The notes under the pieces: model-generated | The model's database searches: none | What the model saw: only the letters and a program-made list of their open reading frames with translations | Told to the model about the DNA's origin: nothing | Program-made: the position numbers and the translations under genes | Assembly (NCBI GenBank): GCA_963718065.1 | Contig: CAVQYE010000003.1 | Span: forward strand, 1-64,000 | Direction: 5' to 3' | Source: CAVPGP01 sp963718065 | GTDB taxonomy: Bacteria; Actinomycetota; Thermoleophilia; Gaiellales; Gaiellaceae | Length of the DNA stretch: 64,000 bases | In this document: in pieces, positions 9,526-17,346 of the stretch | How positions within the stretch are numbered: the first letter of the stretch is position 1 | Layout of the letters: the number at the start of each line of letters is the position of its first letter

Positions 9526-11158
9526 CGACGCCGGACTGATCACCGACGAGCAGCTCGCCGTCGTGCTCGACGAGCAGCGCGGCAACGGACGCCGTCTCGG
9601 CGAGACGATCGTCGAGCTCGGCTTTGCGTCCGAGCGGCAGATCTCCGGGGCGATCGCAGAGCAGTACGGGCTCGAGCTCCTGAGCCTCGAGACGCTCGAG
9701 ATCGAGCCTGAGGCCGTCGACCGTCTGCCCGAGGCGCTCGTGCGCCGCTATGAGGCGCTCCCGATCCGCGTTCTCGACGACGACTCGCTCCTGCTCGCGG
9801 TCACCGATCCGACGAACCTGCGCGCGGCGGACGACCTCCGGCTCGCGCTCGGCACCGGCTACCACGTGGCTGTGATCGACCGCGATGCATTCGAGACCGC
9901 CGTCGCCCGCGTCTTCGCGCGGCGCATCGAGCTCGTCGTCTCGGACCCCGAGCCGCGGGCCGCGAGCGAGGCGGTGGCCGCGGATATCCGGGATGCCTCG
10001 GCGACGCCGACGATCAATCTCGTCAACTCGATTCTCACGCGCGCGGTCGACCTGGCCGCATCCGACATCCACGTCGAGCCGTACGCCGACCGCCTCGTCG
10101 TGCGAGCCCGGGTTGACGGCGTCATGCGCGAGCTCGTCGAGGTGCCCAAGCACATGCAGGCGTCGGTGACGAGCCGGCTGAAGGTGATGGCCCGGCTCGA
10201 CATCGCCGAGCGCCGGCTGCCGCAGGACGGTCGCGTGTCGGTCCGACTCGGCAACGACCCGTTCGACCTGCGCATCGCGGTCGTGCCGACGACGCACGGC
10301 GAGCAGATCGTCCTGCGCCTCCTGCACCGCGCGTCGCGCCAGCCCACGCTCACGGATCTCGGCATGAGCGAGGCGAACGAGCGCGTCTTCACCGGCGCTG
10401 TGCGGCAGCCCTATGGCGGCATCGTCGTCTGCGGGCCGACCGGCAGCGGCAAGACGACGACGCTCTACGCCGCGCTCGACCTCCTCAACGACCCCGGCCG
10501 CGTGCTGATGAGCATCGAGGATCCGGTCGAGTACGACATTCCAGGCGTCAACCAGATCGAGGTCGAGGTCCGCGCGGGCCTCACGTTCGCCCGCGGCCTG
10601 CGCACGATCCTCCGCAGCGACCCCGACGTCCTGCTCGTCGGCGAGATCCGTGACGAGGAGACCGCGTCGATCGCGATCCAGGCGGCCATGACGGGTCACA
10701 TCGTGCTCACGTCGCTGCACGCGCACAACGCCGCGAGCGCGATCGCCCGCCTGCGGGACATGGACGTCGAGCCCGGGCTGATCGCGAACGCGCTCAACTG
10801 CATCGTTGCGCAGCGGCTCGTGCGGCTCCTCTGCACGGAATGCCGCGAGCCGTATCAGATTCCCGCGGCAGGCATCCTCCCCGAGGCGCCGGACCGACCG
10901 GATGAAGTCACGTTCCACCGGGCGGTCGGCTGCACGAGGTGTGACGAGACGGGTTACGCGGGCCGGACGGCGCTGCACGAGGTGATGCAGGTGCGCGGTG
11001 AGGTGCGCGACATGATCGAGCGATCCGAAGAGGACGTCTTCGCCGCCGCAGTGCGGCGGGGGATGGTCACGCTCGGCGACGAGGGCATCCGTGCGTGCGT
11101 CGAAGGCATCACGTCGCTCGACGAGATCCGCCGCGTGCTCGGCGACCGGCTGCTCTAG
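9518..11158 (+). CDS. Type IV pilus / type II secretion assembly ATPase (PilB/GspE family), 5' end missing
   Basis: Hexameric ATPase that drives pilin polymerisation from the cytoplasmic face. The N-terminal MshEN domain starts with LRDAGLITDEQLAVVLDEQ; its first residues are lost at the junction. The Walker A motif is CGPTGSGKTTTLY (about 10,430-10,465), the Asp box is in SIEDPVEYDIPGVNQIEV, Walker B is DPDVLLVGEIRDEETA and the His box is LTSLHAHNA. A zinc site CTEC...CTRC follows near 10,840-10,945, as in PilB. No pilin or PilC/PilT gene lies within the window. Assignment to PilB rather than GspE is not decided. Confidence 0.92.
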   Translation: MLRDAGLITDEQLAVVLDEQRGNGRRLGETIVELGFASERQISGAIAEQYGLELLSLETLEIEPEAVDRLPEALVRRYEALPIRVLDDDSLLLAVTDPTNLRAADDLRLALGTGYHVAVIDRDAFETAVARVFARRIELVVSDPEPRAASEAVAADIRDASATPTINLVNSILTRAVDLAASDIHVEPYADRLVVRARVDGVMRELVEVPKHMQASVTSRLKVMARLDIAERRLPQDGRVSVRLGNDPFDLRIAVVPTTHGEQIVLRLLHRASRQPTLTDLGMSEANERVFTGAVRQPYGGIVVCGPTGSGKTTTLYAALDLLNDPGRVLMSIEDPVEYDIPGVNQIEVEVRAGLTFARGLRTILRSDPDVLLVGEIRDEETASIAIQAAMTGHIVLTSLHAHNAASAIARLRDMDVEPGLIANALNCIVAQRLVRLLCTECREPYQIPAAGILPEAPDRPDEVTFHRAVGCTRCDETGYAGRTALHEVMQVRGEVRDMIERSEEDVFAAAVRRGMVTLGDEGIRACVEGITSLDEIRRVLGDRLL

Positions 11159-11173
11159 CGTTATCGTCGTCGC

Positions 11174-12493
11174 ATGTCTGACGCGCCGATCCGGTACGCG
11201 CGGAGCGGTGAGGTCAACATCGCCTATCAGGTGACCGGCGCCGGGCCGTTTGATCTCGTGCTCGTCCACGGGTTTTTCTCGCACCTGGAGCTCGACTGGC
11301 AGCATCCGGCCGCGCGCTCGACCTACGAGCGGCTCGGGACGTTCGCGCGCTTGATTCGCTTCGACAAGCGCGGCACGGGCCTCTCCGACCGCAATGTCGG
11401 TCTGCCGGACTTCGAGACTCGGATGGACGACGTTCGAGCGGTGATGGATGCGGCGGGCAGCGAGCGCGCAGCCCTCTTCGGCTACTCCGAGGGCGGGCCG
11501 ATGGCGATTCTCTTCGCCGCGACGTATCCGGAGCGAACGCGCGCACTTGCTCTGTACGGGACCTATGCGAAGCGTCTCCACAGCGAGGACTATCCGTGGG
11601 CGCCGACCTGGGAGGAACGGGTTGCCACTGCGCAAGAGCTGGAGCGCAACTGGGGAGAGGAGTACGACCTTGGTGTGCTGGCGCCGAACGCGGACGCCGA
11701 GCTCGTCCGTTGGCTTGCGACTCGCGGCCGGGCGGCTCTCAGCCCGGCGGCCGCGCGCGACCTGATCCTGATGAACAGCCAGGCGGACGTGCGAGCCGCT
11801 CTGCCGGCGGTCCAGGCGCCGACCCTGGTCATGCATCGCACCGGCGACCGCGATGCGAACGTCGAGGAAGGCAGGTACATCGCCGAGCGGATCCCCGGGG
11901 CCCGTTTCGTCGAGCTCTCGGGGGACGACCACATCCCGTATTTCGACCCCGACCAAATCGTCGACGAGGTGGAGGAGTTCCTCACCGGAGCGCGCCCGAC
12001 CCACCTCGAGGAGCGTGTGCTAGCGACGGTGCTCTTCACCGACCTCGTCGGGTCGACGGAGCGCGCGACATCACTGGGCGACCGTGACTGGGCAACGCTC
12101 CTCAGCCGTCACCACGAAGCCGTCCGCAACGAGCTGACGCGGTTCAACGGCGAGGAGATCGACACCGCCGGCGACGGCTTCTTCGCGGTCTTCGACGGAC
12201 CGGCCCGCGCCGTCCGCTGCGGGCTGGCGATCCGCGACGCGGTGCAAACGCTCGGGCTCGAGGTGCGCGCCGGTGTCCATACCGGCGAGGTGGAACGGCC
12301 CGGGAACGGAGCGCCGCGTGGGATCGCGGTGCATGTCGGCGCACGCGTCTCGGCGGTTGCGGGCGCGGGCGAGGTGCTCGTCACCGCAACCACGCGCGAC
12401 CTTGTCGCCGGCTCGGGGATCGTGTTCGCGGATCGCGGCGACGTGGAGCTGAAGGGCGTCGACGAGCCGCGGCGCGTCTACGCCGCGACCTGA
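11174..12493 (+). CDS. Alpha/beta hydrolase fused to class III adenylate/guanylate cyclase
   Basis: A 439-residue two-domain protein. Residues 1-272 form an alpha/beta hydrolase: oxyanion region LVHGFF, nucleophile Ser105 in GYSEGGP, a candidate acid in GDRDANV (225-230) and His253 in GDDHIPYF. Residues 280-439 form a class III cyclase homology domain with metal aspartates in VLFTDLVGST (290) and TAGDGFFAVF (334). The usual substrate-specifying Lys is not obvious, so nucleotide specificity is open. This architecture is known in actinobacteria; the hydrolase may act as a ligand sensor. The ATG at 11174 has no clear ribosome site. It overlaps the convergent FAD-subunit gene by 16 nt. Confidence 0.88.
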   Translation: MSDAPIRYARSGEVNIAYQVTGAGPFDLVLVHGFFSHLELDWQHPAARSTYERLGTFARLIRFDKRGTGLSDRNVGLPDFETRMDDVRAVMDAAGSERAALFGYSEGGPMAILFAATYPERTRALALYGTYAKRLHSEDYPWAPTWEERVATAQELERNWGEEYDLGVLAPNADAELVRWLATRGRAALSPAAARDLILMNSQADVRAALPAVQAPTLVMHRTGDRDANVEEGRYIAERIPGARFVELSGDDHIPYFDPDQIVDEVEEFLTGARPTHLEERVLATVLFTDLVGSTERATSLGDRDWATLLSRHHEAVRNELTRFNGEEIDTAGDGFFAVFDGPARAVRCGLAIRDAVQTLGLEVRAGVHTGEVERPGNGAPRGIAVHVGARVSAVAGAGEVLVTATTRDLVAGSGIVFADRGDVELKGVDEPRRVYAAT

Positions 12494-13320
12494 GCGCGAG
12501 CGCGCTCGACCAGTGCCTTCGTCAGCGGTAGCTTGTACGCGTTCAGCGGCAGCGGCGTGGCATCGTCGATCGACGACAGGAGCCATGGGACCGGTGCCGC
12601 GCCGGCGAGCGCGACGCGGATGTCGTCGCCGAACCGTGCGGCCGCGGCGCCGACGATCGCGAACGACCAGCGCTTGCGGTCCATCGCCTTCAGGTACACC
12701 GAGGCATCCGGCTCGGGGACATCGAGCTCGAGGATCAGCTCCCCGGCCTCGAGCGTCGTCAGCTCGCGGTTTGCCTCGTCGGGCAGGCGGTAGAGCTCCC
12801 CGAGCGGGAGCTCACGCCGGTCGGTCCGGACCGTGGCTCCGAGCGCGAGCAGGGCGGCTGCGGGATCGGACGGGTGAGCCGAGGCGCAGAAGTCGTTGGC
12901 GAAGATCGCGTGCTCGCGATGCTCGCCCTCGCGGGCGTGGCAGCGGTCGCCACCGTGGAGCCGGCACGGGAACTTGAGCCGCCAGTACCAACAGCGCGGC
13001 GCCTGGAGCAGGTTGCCGCCGATCGAGCCCATGTTGCGCAGCTGCGGCGACGCGGCAAGTCGGCACGCCTCGCGGAGCACCTCGGGGATCTGCTCGTCGG
13101 CCTCGAGCTCGGCCAGAGTGGTGCCGGCACCGACACACAGGTACCTATGTGCCTGCACATGTGTACCTGTGTGTATGCCGCGGGGGACGATGCCGCGCAC
13201 GTCGGCGATCCGCTCCGCCTCCACGAGCCGGTCGCGGAGCAGCGGGACGAGCTCCGTCCCGCCCCAGAGTGGGCGGGCACCGTCCAGCTCCTCGACGCTA
13301 GACGGCCGTAGGAGCTCCAC
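12478..13320 (-). CDS. Molybdenum hydroxylase FAD-binding medium subunit (CoxM/XDH-B type)
   Basis: Carries FAD that passes electrons from the iron-sulfur subunit to the acceptor. GGTELVPLLRDRL, a shortened AGTTLAELE block and SPQLRNMGSIGGNLLQAPRC are standard family motifs; the C-terminus has the FAD-domain 2 helices. Between VRGIVPRGI and VGAGTTL there is an extra run of about 14 residues encoded by a 42-nt palindrome (13133-13174), where relatives have only a short turn. The GTG at 13320 follows GGAGAG and overlaps the end of the large-subunit gene by 23 nt. Last gene of a four-gene operon. Confidence 0.88.
   Translation of the reverse strand: MELLRPSSVEELDGARPLWGGTELVPLLRDRLVEAERIADVRGIVPRGIHTGTHVQAHRYLCVGAGTTLAELEADEQIPEVLREACRLAASPQLRNMGSIGGNLLQAPRCWYWRLKFPCRLHGGDRCHAREGEHREHAIFANDFCASAHPSDPAAALLALGATVRTDRRELPLGELYRLPDEANRELTTLEAGELILELDVPEPDASVYLKAMDRKRWSFAIVGAAAARFGDDIRVALAGAAPVPWLLSSIDDATPLPLNAYKLPLTKALVERARAQVAA
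13133..13174. repeat. 42-nt near-perfect palindrome inserted in a coding region
   Basis: Bases 13133-13152 pair with 13155-13174: 18 of 20 pairs match and one mismatch is a G-T wobble, around a 2-nt centre. The arm starts ACACACAGGTAC and the other ends GTACCTGTGTGT, with ATGTGC/GCACAT at the centre. The length is exactly 14 codons, so the gene stays open. The GGTAC/GTACC core recurs in the intergenic palindromes at 25.2 kb. Confidence 0.85.
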
Positions 13321-15568
13321 GCTCTCCTCTCTGCTTCGCGCGCTCCTCGGCCTCCCGCAGGGCACGCAGCATCTCCGCGCGGGAGATCGGCAGCGAGGTG
13401 ATCGACGCTCCCGTCGCGTCACGGATCGCGTTCGCGATCGCGGCGGCGACGGGGACGATCGGCGGCTCCCCGAGGCCCTTCGAGCCGAGGTTCGTGAGGT
13501 GCGCGTCCGGCTCGTCGACGAACTCGGTGACGATCTCCGGGATGTCGGCGATCGTCGGCATCCGGTACGCATCGAGCGTCTGGGTGAGGATCGTGCCCGT
13601 CTCGGGATCGAGGAGCCGCTCCTCCGAGAGCGTGTGCCCGATCCCCTGCACGATGCCACCTTCGACCTGGCTTGTGGCTCCCAGCGGGTTGATCACCCGG
13701 CCGACGTCGTGGATCGCGGCCACGCGCTCGACCCGGATCTCGCCGGTCTCGATGTCGACGGCGACCTCCGCGACGTGGCAGCCGAAGGTCAGCACCTGCA
13801 TCCCGGTCGGGTTCGGGCCACGGGCGCCCTTACCGAGGATCTGCGAGGAGTCCAGCAGGCCGACGACATCTTCAAGCGGCCAGGAGCCGCCGTCGGTGGA
13901 CACGACAGTGCCGTTCTTGATGTCGAGAACCCGCTCCTCGACGTCGTACCGCTGGGCCGCGATCTCGATGATCTGGCGCTTCGCGTCTGCGGCCGCCGCG
14001 CGCACGGCCGGGCCCATCGAGGGCGTCGTCGACGAGCCCGCCGAGATCGACGCATACGGCCCGCGGGCCGAGTCCCCGAGCGAGACGCCCACTTGGTCGA
14101 GCGGGACGCCGAGCTCTTCGGCGGCGATCTGCGCCATGGCGGTGCGCGTGCCCGTGCCGATGTCCTGCATCGCGGTCACGACCTGTGCGCGGCCGTCCGA
14201 CCCGACGCGGATCCACGCGTACGAGGGCGGTCCGCCGCCGCCGTACCAGATCTGGCTCGCGACGCCGACGCCGTAGCGCCAAGGGCCTTCGCTGCGAGCG
14301 CGCGTGTCGTCCCGCCGGGCCCAATGCTCCTCTGCCCGCTCGTAGCAGGCCAGCAGATTCTTGGACGAGAAGGGGCGCCCGTCCTGCGCGTCCGAATCGG
14401 CGTGGTTGCGGCGCCGCAGCTCGAGCGGATCGAGCTCGAGCTTCGCCGCCAGCTCGTCCAGCAGGCACTCGAGGCCGAATGTCCCTTCCGCGAAGCCGGG
14501 CGCCCGGAACGCGGCCATCGGCGGCGTGTTGAGCTTGACGCCGTGCTCGACCGTCTCGACGTTCTCGCAGGCGTAGAGCATCTGCATCGGCCCGGCGGTC
14601 GGCGCGTGCCAGCCGCCCCAGCCGACCGAGGCGACGAAATCTCCCTTGAGCGCGACGATCGTCCCGTCCGAGCGGGCGCCGACGGCGAGGCGCTGCCTCG
14701 TCGCGTTCCGGTTGCCGGCGTCGAGGTTCTCCTCGCGCCGCGTCAGGGCGCAGCGCACCGGGCGCCCCGTCCTCTTCGCAAGCTCGGCGGCGACGTACGT
14801 GTAGTCGCCCGCCCCGTTCTTGGCGCCGAAGCCGCCTCCCATGAACTCGCAGATCACGCGTACGCGATCGGCGTCCATGCCGAGCGCCGAGGCGATCTCC
14901 TCGCGCACGCCCCAGATGAACTGCGTCGAGATGTAGACGTTCAGCGTGTCGCCTTCCCACTCGCAGACCGACTGGTGCGTCTCCATCGGGTTGTGGATGA
15001 CCGTGTGCGTCTCGTACTCGCCTTCGATCACGACGTCCGCCTCGGCGAAGCCGCGCTCGACATCGCCGCGCGAGTACCGCCGGACATCGCCGATCAGCTG
15101 TCCGCGTCGAATCGCTTCATCGCGGTCGAGCAGCGGCTCCAGGATCTCCCACTCGGCGCCCGCGAGGGCGAGTGCGGCGTGCGCCTTGCCATACGTGTCG
15201 GCGGCAACGGCCGCGACCGGCGCGCCCTGATAGCCCGCGAGCTCCTCGAGCCGGTCGATCTCGCCGGGGCCGACGACCGCGTGCACACCGGGTGCAGCGA
15301 GCGCGGCCGCGAGGTCGATCCGCTTCAGGCGCGCGTGCGCGTGCGGCGAGCGCAGAACCGCCGCGTGCAGCATCCCCGGCAGCTTCAAGTCGCCGGTGTA
15401 GCGCGCCTCGCCGCGCGCACGCTCGAGGCCGTCGATCCGCGTCGCCGGCCGGCCGACGATCTCGAGCGGCCCGGCGGGCCACTGCTCGAGTGCGTCCTCC
15501 TCGACGACGAGCCAGACCTCCTCGGCCCGGCCTTCGACTTCCTTCTCGGTGCGGATCAGTCGCGCCAA
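13298..15568 (-). CDS. Molybdenum hydroxylase large subunit (xanthine dehydrogenase/CoxL family)
   Basis: Binds the molybdopterin-cytosine cofactor and hydroxylates a substrate with water-derived oxygen. About 756 residues from the TTG at 15568, which follows AGGAGG by about 9 nt and overlaps the small-subunit gene by 13 nt. Family signs are GFGAKNGAGDYTYVAAELA, the Mo-site loop MAAFRAPGFAEGTFGLE, DIGTGTRTAMAQIAAEELG and the catalytic-Glu region GSKGLGEPPIVPVA. The loop reads AFRAPG, unlike the AYxCSFR of form I carbon monoxide dehydrogenase, so CO is not the expected substrate. Upstream in-frame codons overlap the small subunit and are not translated here, I judge. Confidence 0.9.
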   Translation of the reverse strand: MARLIRTEKEVEGRAEEVWLVVEEDALEQWPAGPLEIVGRPATRIDGLERARGEARYTGDLKLPGMLHAAVLRSPHAHARLKRIDLAAALAAPGVHAVVGPGEIDRLEELAGYQGAPVAAVAADTYGKAHAALALAGAEWEILEPLLDRDEAIRRGQLIGDVRRYSRGDVERGFAEADVVIEGEYETHTVIHNPMETHQSVCEWEGDTLNVYISTQFIWGVREEIASALGMDADRVRVICEFMGGGFGAKNGAGDYTYVAAELAKRTGRPVRCALTRREENLDAGNRNATRQRLAVGARSDGTIVALKGDFVASVGWGGWHAPTAGPMQMLYACENVETVEHGVKLNTPPMAAFRAPGFAEGTFGLECLLDELAAKLELDPLELRRRNHADSDAQDGRPFSSKNLLACYERAEEHWARRDDTRARSEGPWRYGVGVASQIWYGGGGPPSYAWIRVGSDGRAQVVTAMQDIGTGTRTAMAQIAAEELGVPLDQVGVSLGDSARGPYASISAGSSTTPSMGPAVRAAAADAKRQIIEIAAQRYDVEERVLDIKNGTVVSTDGGSWPLEDVVGLLDSSQILGKGARGPNPTGMQVLTFGCHVAEVAVDIETGEIRVERVAAIHDVGRVINPLGATSQVEGGIVQGIGHTLSEERLLDPETGTILTQTLDAYRMPTIADIPEIVTEFVDEPDAHLTNLGSKGLGEPPIVPVAAAIANAIRDATGASITSLPISRAEMLRALREAEERAKQRGERGAPTAV

Positions 15569-15990
15569 TGCAGAATCGCCTCCTCGATCTTCGGGTATGC
15601 CCCGCAGCGGCAGATGTTGCCCGCCATGCGGTGGCGGATCTCCTCGCGCGTGGGCTCGGGGGATGCCTCGACCAGTGCTGCCGCGGACACGATCTGCCCG
15701 GGCGTGCAGAAGCCGCACTGGAGCGCGTCGTGCCGGACGAACGACTCGACGAGCGGATGGTCACGCAGGCCTTCGATCGTCGTCACGTCGCCCTCGACGG
15801 TGTGCACGAGCGTGATGCACGAGAGCACCGGCACGCCGTCGACGAGCACCGTGCACGCGCCGCAGTGCCCCTCGTTGCAGGCGACCTTCGTTCCCGTCAG
15901 GCCGAGACGGTCGCGCAGCACCTGGGCGAGGCCCGTTCCGACCGGCGCATCCACGTCGTACGCGTGACCGTTGACGCGAAGCTCAGACAC
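15556..15990 (-). CDS. Molybdenum hydroxylase [2Fe-2S] small subunit (CoxS type)
   Basis: 144 residues with two iron-sulfur clusters. The plant-ferredoxin-type cluster uses Cys38, 43, 46 and 58 (ACNEGHCGACTVLVDG then SC). The second uses Cys92, 95, 127 and 129 (QCGFCTPGQ and NICRCGAY). Length and spacing are those of the CoxS/XdhC family. The GTG at 15990 overlaps the end of the upstream amidohydrolase by 8 nt, and the large-subunit gene starts inside its own last codons, so the operon is tightly coupled. Confidence 0.93.
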   Translation of the reverse strand: MSELRVNGHAYDVDAPVGTGLAQVLRDRLGLTGTKVACNEGHCGACTVLVDGVPVLSCITLVHTVEGDVTTIEGLRDHPLVESFVRHDALQCGFCTPGQIVSAAALVEASPEPTREEIRHRMAGNICRCGAYPKIEEAILHWRD

Positions 15991-17125
15991 TGGAGGTCAC
16001 CGCCAGGATGTCGGCCAGGTGCAGCAGGCTGAAGGTCGAGCGGAACGCCTGCGCCTGCTCGCCCTCGCCCAGGGCGGGGAACGTCTTCCAGAGGTCGCCG
16101 GCCGCCCTGACGAGCTCGGCGATGTCGTTCACCTCGGGCACGCCGTTGCGCTCGCCGCACGTGTTGAGCGCCAATCCGATGACGCCGATCGTGTCGGGCT
16201 GGCGCATCCAGAGGAGCGGAATCGCCATCGAGAGATATTGATGCACGCGGGCGAGTTGCATCGGCTGGGCGAACGTCTCCGGGCCGCGTGGCGTCGTCGG
16301 CTCGAGCGGCGGCTCACCGTCCGCGATGCGCGCCGCGTTGCCCCAGAGCATGTTCGCCACCTGCTCGTCGTCGAAGCCGGAGAAGCGGGCGGTGCGGACG
16401 GCGATCGTCAGCGAGTTCGGCTGGCGCCCGTAAGGGTAATCGGATGCGTAGACGACCTGCTCGGGCGAGATCAGGCGGTGGAAGTCGAGCAGGTCGACGG
16501 GACTCCACGTCGACGTGTCGAAGAAGACGCCCGCCTTGCCGGCGAAGTTCCGCGCCAGCGCCGCCAGGTCGGCGATGCCGGCGTGCGCGATGATCAGCTG
16601 CGCCCCCGGGTGCTGCTCCATCAGGCGGCCGAGCCCGTCGGCGATCGGCGGCAGCCCTCGTCCGCCGTGGATCAGGATCGGCACGCGCCGCTCGGCGGCG
16701 ATCGCGAACACCGGCTCCAGGCGCGCGTCGTTCGCGTGAAACTTCTGCGCCCGGGGATGGAGCTTGATGCCACGTGCGCCGCGGTCCAGGCAGCGCTCTG
16801 CTTCCTCGGCCGGCGACTCGGAAAGGTCGAGGCGGACGAACGGAACGAGCCGGTCCGGCGCATCGGCGGCGTAGGCGAGCGTCCGGTCGTTGGCGGCCCG
16901 GAAGCCTGGGTGGCGATCGGGCTCGTCGAGACAGAACATGAAGCAGCGGTCGATGCCGTAGCGGTCCATGATCCCGAGCAGCTCCGCCGGCCTGCCGGTC
17001 ATCCCGTCGATGTCGTCGCCGAGGTGCACGTGCGCGTCGAAGATCCGCGTACCGGCGGGGATCAGCGTGCGCACGTCGTGCTCGTAGCGCTCCAGAAGAT
17101 CACGTGCCCGCTCGACCGGCTCCAC
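15983..17125 (-). CDS. Amidohydrolase-family metal-dependent hydrolase
   Basis: 380 residues with the TIM-barrel pattern of amidohydrolase group 2. Metal ligands are visible as FDAHVHLG (His32, His34), a Lys in RGIKLHPRAQ, HGG in PILIHGGRG, LIIAHAG and the final Asp in VYASDYPYG. A C-terminal extension of about 90 residues follows the barrel. It is the first gene of the molybdenum hydroxylase operon, suggesting hydrolysis of a heterocycle or a decarboxylation next to the hydroxylation step; the substrate cannot be named. Confidence 0.82.
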   Translation of the reverse strand: MEPVERARDLLERYEHDVRTLIPAGTRIFDAHVHLGDDIDGMTGRPAELLGIMDRYGIDRCFMFCLDEPDRHPGFRAANDRTLAYAADAPDRLVPFVRLDLSESPAEEAERCLDRGARGIKLHPRAQKFHANDARLEPVFAIAAERRVPILIHGGRGLPPIADGLGRLMEQHPGAQLIIAHAGIADLAALARNFAGKAGVFFDTSTWSPVDLLDFHRLISPEQVVYASDYPYGRQPNSLTIAVRTARFSGFDDEQVANMLWGNAARIADGEPPLEPTTPRGPETFAQPMQLARVHQYLSMAIPLLWMRQPDTIGVIGLALNTCGERNGVPEVNDIAELVRAAGDLWKTFPALGEGEQAQAFRSTFSLLHLADILAVTSSV

Positions 17126-17173
17126 GCCCTCAGTCTAGAGGCTTGATGCGAACCTCCGGCACGCACGGCTGGT

Positions 17174-17267
17174 GCGCCAGACGCGGCGCGGCTCAACCGA
17201 ATCGGGCTTGACCGTAGGGCACCGCTACGCACCGCGCCCGATCCGGCTGATCCGCTTGGTCTGACGC
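17174..17267. repeat. 94-nt intergenic foldback element
   Basis: In the divergent gap between the amidohydrolase and the M24 peptidase, 17174-17207 is an imperfect inverted repeat of 17236-17267: shared blocks are GCG, CAGAC, GCG, TCA, CCG and ATCGGGC. The loop itself contains CGTAG and CTACG that can pair. The whole could fold as one long hairpin in either strand. It may be a mobile-derived palindrome, a terminator-like structure or a small structured RNA. Confidence 0.6.
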
Positions 17268-17346
17268 ATCCCCGCACGCACCCGAGGCCCACACCAAACC
17301 TCTGGCATCGTGTCCTCTCTTGCGCGGCATCGTTAGACTCGCCGCG

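Noticed and set aside
9512..12004. Very long open frame antisense to the PilB ATPase and hydrolase-cyclase
   Set aside because: GC-rich third codon positions keep the opposite strand open; the plus-strand proteins have complete conserved motifs while this one is Arg/Asp-rich with none.
13298..15568. Carbon monoxide dehydrogenase (coxL form I)
   Set aside because: The active-site loop is AFRAPG rather than AYxCSFR.
12896..15967. Open frame of about 1,000 codons antisense to the molybdenum hydroxylase genes
   Set aside because: Mirror of three well-defined subunits; composition is that of antisense GC-rich DNA and no domain is visible.
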